57,937 bases of DNA. Source: a bacterium (GTDB taxonomy: Bacteria > Chloroflexota > Dormibacteria > Dormibacterales > Dormibacteraceae). Location: positions 1-57,937 of the forward strand of contig CADDZO010000001.1 of the NCBI GenBank assembly GCA_902812395.1. The letters are read 5' to 3'. The position numbers and the translations under genes are program-made. This document shows, one piece after another, positions 24,361-31,779 of this stretch (the first letter of the stretch is position 1; each line of letters starts with the position of its first letter). The notes under the pieces were generated by a model, which saw only the letters and a list, made by a program, of their open reading frames with translations, searched no databases and was not told where the DNA came from.

Positions 24361-25362
24361 CTAGACCGGCACTGCGTCCTGCCGCCAGTTGACGGTGTCC
24401 TCGCCCTCCAGCCAGGAGGTGGGGTCGCCCGGCTGAGCCCGCAACCAGTCCAGGTACCGGATCAGGCCCGCCTCGATCCCGACCTCGGCCTGGAAGCCGA
24501 GCAGCCGCCGGGCCCGGCCCACGTCCGCCCAGTGGCGGGACACGTCCCCGGGCCGGGCGGCAAGGCGATGGATCGGGGACGAGCTCCCGGCCAGCTGCCG
24601 GATTAGCTCTGCCACCCGGAGGACGCTGACCGGCTCACCGCGGGCGATGTTCACGCAGTCCCCGACCAGACGGTCGCAGCCGGCTGCCAGCACCACCCCC
24701 CGGGCGATGTCGCCAACCCAGGTGAAATCGCGGCACTGGCTGCCGTCGCCGAAGACCGGTAGCGGGGCGCCGATCAGGGCGCGCACCGCCAGGCGCGGGA
24801 TCAGCTCCCCGCTCGGGCCACGGAAGTGGGAGCGGGGCCCGTAGGCGTTGAAAGGGCGAACGGCCACCACCGGCACCCCGTAGGTGCGGTGGAAGGCGAG
24901 CGCCATCATCTCCCCCGCCAGCTTGCTGGCCGCGTAGGGGGTGGTGGGGCGCAAGGGATGGTTCTCGTCCATGGCCTGCTCTCCGCCGCTCCCGTAGACC
25001 TCGGAGGAGGACACGTAAACTAGGCGCTCCAGCCGATCGGCACCGAGCGCAGCCAGCAGCAGGTTCAGGGTCCCGGCATCGTTGACGCGGTGAGATCGGA
25101 GCGGGTCTCCGAGCGAGACGCGGAGGCAGACCACGGCCAGGTGGAAGACGACCTCCGCCTCCGCCACCAGCGGGGCCACGCACTCGAGGTCGGCGACGTC
25201 GCCACGGACCAGTCTGATCCCGGTGGGCAGGTTCTCCGGCCGGCCCACCGAGAGATCGTCCAGCACCGTGACCCGATTGGTGGGGGCGAGCGCCTCGACC
25301 AGGTGGCTGCCGATGAACCCGGCCCCGCCGGTGACGAGGATCCGTTTGCCCTCCAGCTTCAT
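24361..25362 (-). CDS. NAD-dependent nucleotide-sugar epimerase/dehydratase (extended SDR)
   Basis: 333 residues. The NAD-binding motif is VTGGAGFIGSHLVEAL (about 10-25), the active-site segment VYVSSSEVYGSG, and the YAASK motif supplies Tyr/Lys. VRPFNAYGPRSHFRG and GDGSQCRDFTWVGDIARG follow, as in UDP-glucose 4-epimerases, UDP-glucuronate decarboxylases and dTDP-glucose dehydratases. Which of these it is cannot be decided. The start is ATG 25362, overlapping the deacetylase stop as ATGA; extended versions of the frame fall inside the neighbouring gene. It provides an activated sugar for cluster A. Confidence 0.88.
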   Translation of the reverse strand: MKLEGKRILVTGGAGFIGSHLVEALAPTNRVTVLDDLSVGRPENLPTGIRLVRGDVADLECVAPLVAEAEVVFHLAVVCLRVSLGDPLRSHRVNDAGTLNLLLAALGADRLERLVYVSSSEVYGSGGEQAMDENHPLRPTTPYAASKLAGEMMALAFHRTYGVPVVAVRPFNAYGPRSHFRGPSGELIPRLAVRALIGAPLPVFGDGSQCRDFTWVGDIARGVVLAAGCDRLVGDCVNIARGEPVSVLRVAELIRQLAGSSSPIHRLAARPGDVSRHWADVGRARRLLGFQAEVGIEAGLIRYLDWLRAQPGDPTSWLEGEDTVNWRQDAVPV

Positions 25363-26585
25363 GCCAGCGGGCGGTCCGCCGACGCTCGCAGCACCCGTGC
25401 GGCGGCTTGCGGCGCCTCCGGCAGATGGACCTGCCCGTCCTGCCCCAGCCGCCAGACCGCCGCTTCGGGCGGATCCGACGCCCGCGACCTCCACCAGGCG
25501 GCGGCCTCACCGGGCAGCGCGTCCCAGCGCGGCCCCAGCTCCTCCACCCGCTCCAAGAAGGCCCGATAGCGGTCAAGCTCCGTGGGGCGGCGCAGGTAGT
25601 CGGGGTGGGTGTTGAGCAGCGCCATCCCGTGCCATGAGGCCAGGTAGCGGGCCTTCTCCAGCCACAGGCCCGGGGTCGGGTCGTGGAGGACGAAGGACAG
25701 GGTCGAATCCTGGGCCAGGGTGTAGGGGAGTTCGACCAAGCGGCCGCAGAAGAACGGCCAGAGGCTCATGGTGCCACCCGGGATCGGCTCGAACGGGTCG
25801 GTGTCGAAGAAGGAGAGATCATACTCAACCTCGAGGGCCTGTATCCAGGTCGGGTTGCGGTGGGTCAGCGGGGCACGGTACCCGACCGCGCCCAGCTCCT
25901 GCAGCCGGGCGTTGACCTGCGCGGCCGCCGCCTCGAACGCGGTCCGGGAGTCGTACTCGTGGCCGTCATGGCGGAAGCCGTGGACGCCGATCTCGAAGCC
26001 CCGCCCACGGAGGTCGGCGATCAGGCCCCGATCGAGCCGATAGCGGCTGGCCACGAAGTTGAAGGAGGAGCGGAAGCCGAGCCGCTGCTCGAGGTCGGCA
26101 ACCGCAGCCGCAAACCGCTGGCCCTCCATCCCCTCGACGTCGTGGGTCAGGACCAGCGCCCAGCCGGCGCCCGAGGGCCAGAACCCAACGAAGGACATCT
26201 CAGCCAGGCCGGCGCGCGCCATGGCCCCCAGGGCGACCGCCCAGAGGAAGCGACGCCAGCGATCCTCCACCGGCCAGTCCAGAGGGAAGCCGCGCAGCAC
26301 CCGTTCCCGCTGGACCTGGCGCAGACGCCGGACCAGCGGTCTGGGGACCAGCGGCTTCACGCGGTAGTAGAGACGATGCCTGGTGCTGAGCCGCCAGTGG
26401 CCGGGGCCGAACTGGCCCTCCCCCAGCACCGCCGCCGGCAGGCGCTCCAGAGGCTGGCGGGCAGCCTCCGGGAGGTGGCCCGTGGCCGCCTGCGCTGCTG
26501 CCTCCCACTCGGCCGCGCCCGGCCCCGGCGGCAGCGGCTGCCAGAAGGAAGCGGGATCGTTCGCGGCGTAGAGCTCCGGGGTCAG
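25359..26585 (-). CDS. Polysaccharide deacetylase family protein (probable CTG start)
   Basis: About 408 residues. CE4-type motifs are all visible: LTHDVEG with catalytic Asp149, HGFRHDGH with His202 and His206 for the metal, VGYRAP, and LLNTHPDYL near the end. Around 130 residues upstream of the NodB-like core are alpha-helical. No ATG, GTG or TTG lies near the end of the upstream gene. A CTG at 26585 overlaps that gene's TGA (CTGA) and has GGAGGA about nine bases upstream, matching the 4-base overlaps used throughout this operon, so a CTG start is proposed. It probably removes acetyl groups from a glycan or lipid-linked intermediate. Confidence 0.8.
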   Translation of the reverse strand: MTPELYAANDPASFWQPLPPGPGAAEWEAAAQAATGHLPEAARQPLERLPAAVLGEGQFGPGHWRLSTRHRLYYRVKPLVPRPLVRRLRQVQRERVLRGFPLDWPVEDRWRRFLWAVALGAMARAGLAEMSFVGFWPSGAGWALVLTHDVEGMEGQRFAAAVADLEQRLGFRSSFNFVASRYRLDRGLIADLRGRGFEIGVHGFRHDGHEYDSRTAFEAAAAQVNARLQELGAVGYRAPLTHRNPTWIQALEVEYDLSFFDTDPFEPIPGGTMSLWPFFCGRLVELPYTLAQDSTLSFVLHDPTPGLWLEKARYLASWHGMALLNTHPDYLRRPTELDRYRAFLERVEELGPRWDALPGEAAAWWRSRASDPPEAAVWRLGQDGQVHLPEAPQAAARVLRASADRPLA

Positions 26586-27712
26586 GAGGACGCTTCCTCC
26601 ACCGCTTGACCGGCCGGGGTCAGGCGGCCGCTGGCCAGAGAGAAGATGGCGTGGTCGGCGGCATGGGCCAGCACCGCCCGCACCCCCAGCTGGCGGCCAT
26701 GGGCAAGCCACCAACGGACGGCGGCCGCGTTGGTGCTCGGGTTGTCGAATCCGGATGGGTAGTCGGCCCCCACCTCGCCTAGCAGGTAGGGGAGGTGGAG
26801 GTAGCGGGGCCAGTCCGGCGGAGAGGGATGGCTGGCGTAGACGTGGATGTCGTAGAAGTCGACCGCGCCGCGGTAGAGGGCGGTGTCGGGCGGATTGTGC
26901 CAGTAGAGCTCGGTGGTGTCGGAAACGGTGAACCAGGCCCTGGGGGCAGCGCAGCGGGCGGTGCGGTAGAGGTCAGTGATCCAGGAGTAGACGACCGAGT
27001 CAGGATAATTGGGGCTGGTCGGGTCGGCGGCCGGCGGCCGGGGCAGCCCACCCTCGGTGCCGAGGCTGTTGTAGGCCTCGTTGAAGAGGTCCCAGGCCAC
27101 CACCTCGGGGTCCTCACCGTAGCGCTGGAGGAAGATGCGCAGCGCCCGCAGGTAGTTGCGGCGCATGGCCGGGTGGTGTCCGTCCAGGGCCTGGACATGG
27201 AAGTTGCCCGGGCTGGATCGGACCTCCTGGTCGAAGATGACCGCGTACACCTTCATGCCGTGGGCCTGGAACAGGTCAAGGGCTTGCTGGAAGTCCTGCA
27301 GCGCCGCCGCATCGAAGCGGACGAACCCGGTCCGCGGATTCCAGACCATGAGCTGGTCCAGCCCGATGAAGATCCGCTGCACCCGGCCCAGGTGGTGGGC
27401 CTGCATGAAGTCCAGATCCTCGACCAGGCGTGGCTCCACCTGAGGCCATACCTCGGGCCGGAGCCAGGCCGTGCCCACCCACTGCCCGCCGACGGTGTCG
27501 GGCATGCCGTAGTTGAGCCCGGTGAACGAGGGCAGGTCCAGGGTCCGACCCTGGGGTGGACGGCATGCAGCTGGCAGTGGCGGCGGCGACGGCAGGGAGG
27601 CGTCGGCGGCCCCGACACAGCCCACCGTCGCCAACGTCCCTCCGGCCAGGATCAGCGCCCCGGCCACCCGCAGCCACCGCCGGAGACCACCTCTCGAGCG
27701 CGTCCCCAGCAC
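26582..27712 (-). CDS. GH5-like secreted glycoside hydrolase
   Basis: 376 residues. The N-terminus has an Arg-rich stretch and a hydrophobic core ending TLATVGC, so it is exported and possibly a lipoprotein (the lipobox is imperfect). The rest looks like a (beta/alpha)8 barrel of clan GH-A. VVAWDLFNEAYNS holds the acid/base Asn211-Glu212 pair, YDIHVYAS the conserved His, and LLGEVGAD the likely nucleophile Glu313. Enzymes of this kind in exopolysaccharide operons trim or release polymer. The GTG start (27712) is 9 bases after the flavoprotein stop, and its own stop overlaps the deacetylase start. Substrate unknown. Confidence 0.75.
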   Translation of the reverse strand: MLGTRSRGGLRRWLRVAGALILAGGTLATVGCVGAADASLPSPPPLPAACRPPQGRTLDLPSFTGLNYGMPDTVGGQWVGTAWLRPEVWPQVEPRLVEDLDFMQAHHLGRVQRIFIGLDQLMVWNPRTGFVRFDAAALQDFQQALDLFQAHGMKVYAVIFDQEVRSSPGNFHVQALDGHHPAMRRNYLRALRIFLQRYGEDPEVVAWDLFNEAYNSLGTEGGLPRPPAADPTSPNYPDSVVYSWITDLYRTARCAAPRAWFTVSDTTELYWHNPPDTALYRGAVDFYDIHVYASHPSPPDWPRYLHLPYLLGEVGADYPSGFDNPSTNAAAVRWWLAHGRQLGVRAVLAHAADHAIFSLASGRLTPAGQAVEEASS

Positions 27713-27721
27713 GGCCCGAGG

Positions 27722-28924
27722 CTAGTCGCGAACGGCACCTGCCGGGTATGGGTCCGGTCCCACCAGCATGGGCGGATGTCCCGGCCGAGCGGCTGCTGCG
27801 ACCTGCCGGGCCGCGGCCGCAGCGCCGGCGACGAAGCGGCAGATGGGACCGCAGGATCCCTCCGCCAGCGCCCCCACGAAGTGGAGCCCGGCCACCGAGG
27901 ACTGGTAATGGCGGTCGAGGACGGGCAGCCCGTCCTGGCTCGCCACCGCCCCCCGCAAGTCTGGATCCACGAACTCCAGCCGGGCCAGGTCGGGCCGGTA
28001 GCCGGTAGCCAGGATCAGGTGGTCCACCCTCCGTCGGCCGCCGTCGCTCAGCTCCAGCTCCAGCTCGCTGCCCTCGGGGGTAGCAGCCCGGACCTCCACC
28101 CCGGCGGTGATGGGCACAATCCCGACCACGCGGGGCCGCAGCCAGTCGGCTCCGGCGGGACGGACGCAGCGACGGAGCAGGGCCGACCGCCAGGGTCGGG
28201 GCAGGCGCCGGACCACGCCGGGCAGATCGGCCAGCCGGCTCAGGCCGGCCGGGCCGACGTCGCTGCGGGCGTAGAAGAGGGAGCGGAGCAGCGGATGCAG
28301 GCGGTAGAGGCGCCGGTCGACCCAGACCACCGGCCGGCGGGTCAAGAGCTCGACCCGGGCTCCGGCCTCGTGGAGCAGGGCAGCCCACTCCAGAGCGCTC
28401 TGCCCGGCCCCGACCACGGCCACCCGCCGATCCCGGAAGTCGGCCGGGCGGACCAGGTCGGCGCTGTGGCTGGCGAGGTGGGGCGGGAGGCCACTTGCAA
28501 ACGCGGGCAGCACCTTGAAGCGGGCGATTCCGATCGCCATCACCACCCGCTCCGTCTCCAGGCGACGACCATCGGTCAGCTCCAGCGTGAACCTCCCGGC
28601 GCGGCCCCGGAGGCAGCTCAGGCGGCCCCCGTCCAGCTCCGGCACTGCCCGCTCCTGGAACCAGCGGCAATAGGCGGTGAAGAACGACAGCGGGATCGGC
28701 TCCGGACGGTCGCCCACCTCGGCAGCGAACCGGTCCAGGGACCAGGACCCGCCCGGATCGGAGAGGCTGGAGGCGGACCAGGTCGACTTGAGGAACATGC
28801 CCTCCGGCATCCCCTCCCAGAACTCCAGGGGACGGCCCAGGACCCTGACCTCCACCCCGCCTTGGTGGAGATGGGCCGCCACCGAAAGCCCGTATGGGCC
28901 GGCCCCGACGACGATGGTGGACAT
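27722..28924 (-). CDS. FAD/NAD(P)-dependent flavoprotein oxidoreductase
   Basis: 400 residues from ATG 28924. Two dinucleotide-binding motifs are seen: VVGAGPYGLSVA (residues 6-17) for FAD and VAVVGAGQSALEWA (168-181) for NAD(P)H. The segment VDHLILATGYRPDL is the ATG..P motif of flavoprotein monooxygenases and the SidA/PvdA-like N-hydroxylase group. In a glycan operon it may oxidise or N-hydroxylate an amino sugar, but it could serve another small molecule. It sits 13 bases after the Gfo/Idh gene and 9 before the hydrolase, clearly in the same transcript. Confidence 0.78.
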   Translation of the reverse strand: MSTIVVGAGPYGLSVAAHLHQGGVEVRVLGRPLEFWEGMPEGMFLKSTWSASSLSDPGGSWSLDRFAAEVGDRPEPIPLSFFTAYCRWFQERAVPELDGGRLSCLRGRAGRFTLELTDGRRLETERVVMAIGIARFKVLPAFASGLPPHLASHSADLVRPADFRDRRVAVVGAGQSALEWAALLHEAGARVELLTRRPVVWVDRRLYRLHPLLRSLFYARSDVGPAGLSRLADLPGVVRRLPRPWRSALLRRCVRPAGADWLRPRVVGIVPITAGVEVRAATPEGSELELELSDGGRRRVDHLILATGYRPDLARLEFVDPDLRGAVASQDGLPVLDRHYQSSVAGLHFVGALAEGSCGPICRFVAGAAAAARQVAAAARPGHPPMLVGPDPYPAGAVRD

Positions 28925-28937
28925 CAAGCCCGAAAGG

Positions 28938-30074
28938 CTAGGCGATCGCAGGGCCCCGGACCACCTTTCCGGCTGCTCCGACCAGGGCCGCGGAGGGCAG
29001 TCCGACCGGCACGCGGATCCCGCCCTCGGCCAGCGACCGGTCGGCAGCGGCACAGACTGCCACCACCTTGAGGCCCTGCTCGCCATCGCTGAGTGGCCGC
29101 CCACCGGTGCGCACGCAGTCGCAGAAGTGCTCGCACTCCAGCCGGAGCGGCTCCCGCCAGTGGAGGTAGGGGATCACGATCTGACCGTGGCGGTAGGAGA
29201 ACTCGAACTCTCCGTAGTTGTCGGTGGGGCGCGGGCTCTCCACTCCGCTGTCGTAGATGCGCAGCTTTGCCGGAGACACGTCATTGTAGACGGCCATTCG
29301 ACGGTCCCCGACCAGGGTCAGGCGGCGGACCTTGTCCGGATCCAGCCAGCTGACGTGGACGTGAGCGCTGGTCCCTCCGGAGAAGAGCACCTCCAGATAG
29401 CAGACATCGTGCACCCCGGCCTGCACGCAGGTGCTGCCCCGGGCACTGACCATGACCGGCTCCTGGTCGAGCACGTACATGAGGATGGAGAGGTCGTGGG
29501 GGGCCAGGTCCCAGATCACGTTCACATCCCGTTGGAACATGCCCAGATTGAGACGCGCGGAGTCGCCGTAGTAGATGCGGCCCAGCTCGCCCTCTCGGAC
29601 CAGGCGACGGAGCTCACGCACCGCCGGGTTGTAGAGGAAGGTGTGGCCGACCATTAGCACCAGCCCGCGCTCCTGGGCTAGCTGCACCAGCTCGGCTGCC
29701 TCGTCGACGCTGGCCGCCAGCGGCTTCTCGACCAGGACGTGCTTGCCCTCGAGCAGCGCCTCGCGAGCAAGCGCGTAGTGGGTTTTGATCGGGGTAGCCA
29801 GGACCACGGCCTCGACCTGCGAGCGCAAGAGCTCGCGGTGGTCGGGGAACACCGCCACCGCCGGGTAGCTCCGTCTCACGTACTCGAGCCGATCGGGCCG
29901 CGGGTCCGCCACCCCGACCAGCTCGACCTCGGCCATCTCGTGGAGGTTGCGGATCAAATGAGGTCCCCAGTAGCCGCAGCCGACAACCCCGGCCCGGAGC
30001 CTCGGAAGATGCGGCGAGTGCGGATAGGAGCCGTTGGATGAGATGGCATCGGGCACGATTGGACCTTCGGGCAT
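28938..30074 (-). CDS. Gfo/Idh/MocA family oxidoreductase
   Basis: 378 residues from ATG 30074, with GGAGG about 11 bases upstream. The N-terminal Rossmann fold has GVVGCGYWGPHL (29-40). The EKPLA motif (GKHVLVEKPLA) with its lysine and the VGHTFLYNPAVREL segment are typical of the oxidoreductases paired with WbpE/WbpD-like enzymes in diacetamido-sugar pathways. DLAPHDLSILMYVL carries the conserved His-Asp. It is predicted to oxidise the C3 hydroxyl of a UDP-sugar before transamination by the DegT enzyme at the other end of the operon. It is the promoter-proximal gene of cluster A. Confidence 0.88.
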   Translation of the reverse strand: MPEGPIVPDAISSNGSYPHSPHLPRLRAGVVGCGYWGPHLIRNLHEMAEVELVGVADPRPDRLEYVRRSYPAVAVFPDHRELLRSQVEAVVLATPIKTHYALAREALLEGKHVLVEKPLAASVDEAAELVQLAQERGLVLMVGHTFLYNPAVRELRRLVREGELGRIYYGDSARLNLGMFQRDVNVIWDLAPHDLSILMYVLDQEPVMVSARGSTCVQAGVHDVCYLEVLFSGGTSAHVHVSWLDPDKVRRLTLVGDRRMAVYNDVSPAKLRIYDSGVESPRPTDNYGEFEFSYRHGQIVIPYLHWREPLRLECEHFCDCVRTGGRPLSDGEQGLKVVAVCAAADRSLAEGGIRVPVGLPSAALVGAAGKVVRGPAIA

Positions 30075-30432
30075 GGACGGTTGAACCTCCGGCGACGTAT
30101 TGTCGGCGGCCCCGTCGCGGACCAGCAATGGGCGGCGCCCGCCGAGGGGGCACCGAAGTCCCACCAGACCACGGGAGCCAAGCCCCGAGACCACCGGGCC
30201 AGCATCCGGCTGTCCGGGTTGGAGATCGCCGCCGGCGCGCGCCGCTGCACGATCACCTGACTGCTGCTCAGGGAGACCTGGTCGGGCTCGCTATTGGGAG
30301 CACCTCGTCGAACGTGAGGTCCGGCGCTGGCGTCCGCCACGGGCGCGCTGTTCGGCTGGATCGGGAAGATCCCGATCGCGGTCGGACGGGGTCGGTAACT
30401 GTTGCCGTCCGAGCATATGAAAATACGCAGCG
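30075..30432. other. Divergent upstream region of glycan cluster A
   Basis: 358 bases without a convincing gene. It must hold the minus-strand promoter for the long cluster A operon. Short open frames here lack family features. Near the right end an AT-rich patch (GAGCATATGAAAATAC, 30411-30426) stands out from the GC-rich surroundings and may belong to the left end of the IS607 remnant. Confidence 0.4.
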
Positions 30433-30800
30433 GTGAACTTGAAGGAGTGGACGCGGCACCGGGGCGTCCACCCCGTGACCGCGTACCGCTGGGTCCGGGA
30501 AGGCAAGCTCCCGGTTCCTGCGCGCCGTGCCGGCCGGCTGATCCCGGTGGATCAGGTGCCGGTCAGCGCCGTTCCGGAGATCACGCCCGAGTGTCCTCCG
30601 CTGACCAGCGCGCGGACCTGGACTGACAAGTTGCTCGGGTGGAGCGCATGGGCGGCAGCCCAGAGCTGGGCCGTGGGCCGCGTGGTGACCGAGGTCGGCT
30701 TTGCGCTGAACGGCAAGCGCCGCAAGCTCCTGGCCCTGCTTCGGGACAAGACGGCGACCACGATCGTGGGGGAGATCGCGGCCGCACGCCAAGCGAGAGG
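30433..30800 (+). pseudogene. tnpA: IS607-type serine resolvase, decayed
   Basis: The first frame (GTG at 30433) reads MNLKEWTRHRGVHPVTAYRW then REGKLPVPARR, the MerR-like helix-turn-helix that opens IS607 TnpA. The serine-recombinase segment ARVSSADQRADLD then appears in another frame (about 30585-30626) and ends at a TGA where an Arg codon is expected before QVAR. Homology returns to the first frame with AVGRVVTEVGFALNGKRRKL and LALLRDKTATTIV. After about 30774 the expected EHRDR segment is only recoverable with another frame change. Two or three frameshifts plus a nonsense codon make this a dead transposase. No intact TnpB follows. Confidence 0.85.
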
Positions 30801-31504
30801 CCGCACGTCCCGCTACCACTGGTACAGTGCGGTGGCCGACGTCTCAGACACCGGCTTGAGGGATCCCCGATCGGGGCACGCGCAAGCGGTATCGCCGGCG
30901 ATACGGCGAGGCGAGGCTGGGGAGCTCGTGTTCGGTATCGACCCTGGCGGCGGAAGGCCCGGGCGTCAGCGCACCAAGAACGGGCGGCCCAGTTCGCAGG
31001 GGGTGCTAGCGACGCCCCGCCTCAGGCCGTCGAGTCATACGGAACGTACCGCGGTCCAGGAGCAGCCGGTCCACACGGTCACGCGGCCGGCCTCCCTGGG
31101 CGCCACGGCGCCAGGGACCGAACGGCAGGCCTCCTCCGTGCGGCCAGGCGGGGCGGCCGCCACCCCGGTGGCGGCTCCGCGAGGCGGAGTGCGGGCGGCG
31201 CTCTCGCCGCCAGGGGGAGCCGCCCGATCGGTCCTGGCTCCGCGCCCACCGTGAGGATCGGCACCGCACCGACTGAGGACCCCCCGGCCAGCCAGCGGGA
31301 CCGCTTGGCGGTGCTGGCCGCCATCCCACCAGGGCAGCGAGGGTCGCCCGCCATTCGCGTGCGGTGCCGGCCGGAGCCGCGCTCCGTGAATCCCGGGCCG
31401 AGGTGCGGCGACGGCCGGCCGGGGAGGAACTCGGCGTTCGCTCCGGTGAACGCCGGGTGGCGGACACAGCTGCCGGCGCGAGCGCGGGCCAAAAGGGGCG
31501 TAGC
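30801..31504. other. IS remnant and non-coding structured DNA
   Basis: No intact gene is supported. The stretch holds the presumed tail of the IS607 element, two perfect palindromes (CCCCGATCGGGG at 30865-30876 and GTATCGCCGGCGATAC at 30889-30904) and a dense run of stem-loops from 31093 to about 31240. Open frames on both strands are low-complexity Arg/Gly/Ala/Pro sequence. Tails like this often follow TnpB genes, but no RuvC motif can be read. Confidence 0.45.
31093..31211. repeat. Run of four stem-loops
   Basis: Four hairpins occur in about 120 bases. 31093-31117: a 7-bp stem, one bulged G on the 5' side, 3 bp more and loop CACG. 31156-31175: a perfect 8-bp stem with loop CCCG. 31175-31189: a perfect 6-bp stem with loop GAG. 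31194-31211: a perfect 7-bp stem with loop CTCT. GGAGCC/GGCTCC may add a fifth just after. GC-rich DNA gives some hairpins by chance, but this many perfect short-loop stems in a row is unusual. It may be a transposon-associated guide-like RNA, a transposon end or a leader structure. Confidence 0.5.
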
Positions 31505-31609
31505 TCAGCGCCGGTGACGGTTGGAGGCGGCAACCAGCGCCACCGCCAGGCCCCCCACGGTCCCGCCGACCAGAAAGCCGATCACGAAGGCGATGACGAG
31601 GGCGGCCAC
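31505..31609 (-). CDS. Possible 34-residue single-helix membrane protein
   Basis: A GTG-started frame encodes MAALVIAFVIGFLVGGTVGG followed by LAVALVAASNRHRR. It is one hydrophobic helix with a small-xxx-small (GxxxG-like) pattern and a basic tail, resembling the DUF3789 class of tiny phage/mobile-element membrane proteins. No clear Shine-Dalgarno precedes the GTG, and the surrounding DNA is IS debris, so this could be chance. Confidence 0.3.
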   Translation of the reverse strand: MAALVIAFVIGFLVGGTVGGLAVALVAASNRHRR

Positions 31610-31768
31610 GGACGCGAATCATGCCCCACCCGGCGGCAGCGGGTCCCGTTCACGGCCGCATCCGACCCAGGTCGGTCGGGACCGGTGGGGTCTGCCGCCT
31701 GGGCGGGAACCGGGGGTGTCTGCCCCACTGCCCATTCCGCGCGGCGCCGGTCGCCGCATAGCCTGCCC

Positions 31769-31774
31769 GGGGAG
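31769..31774 (+). promoter_or_regulatory. Ribosome binding site of carbamoyltransferase 1
   Basis: GGGGAG lies five bases before a GTG at 31780, which is the only start giving the family N-terminus MNVLGIN. It fixes the start of the first carbamoyltransferase. Confidence 0.6.
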
Positions 31775-31779
31775 CGAAC

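Noticed and set aside
29954-30340. Minus-strand frame of 128 residues overlapping the oxidoreductase start
   Set aside because: Its second half is the shifted frame of the oxidoreductase gene; the first half shows no family features. A gene remnant cannot be excluded but is not supported.
31006-31622. Minus-strand frames of 175-195 residues in the IS607 flank
   Set aside because: Low-complexity Arg/Pro/Gly sequence spanning the stem-loop cluster, with no recognisable motif or ribosome binding site.
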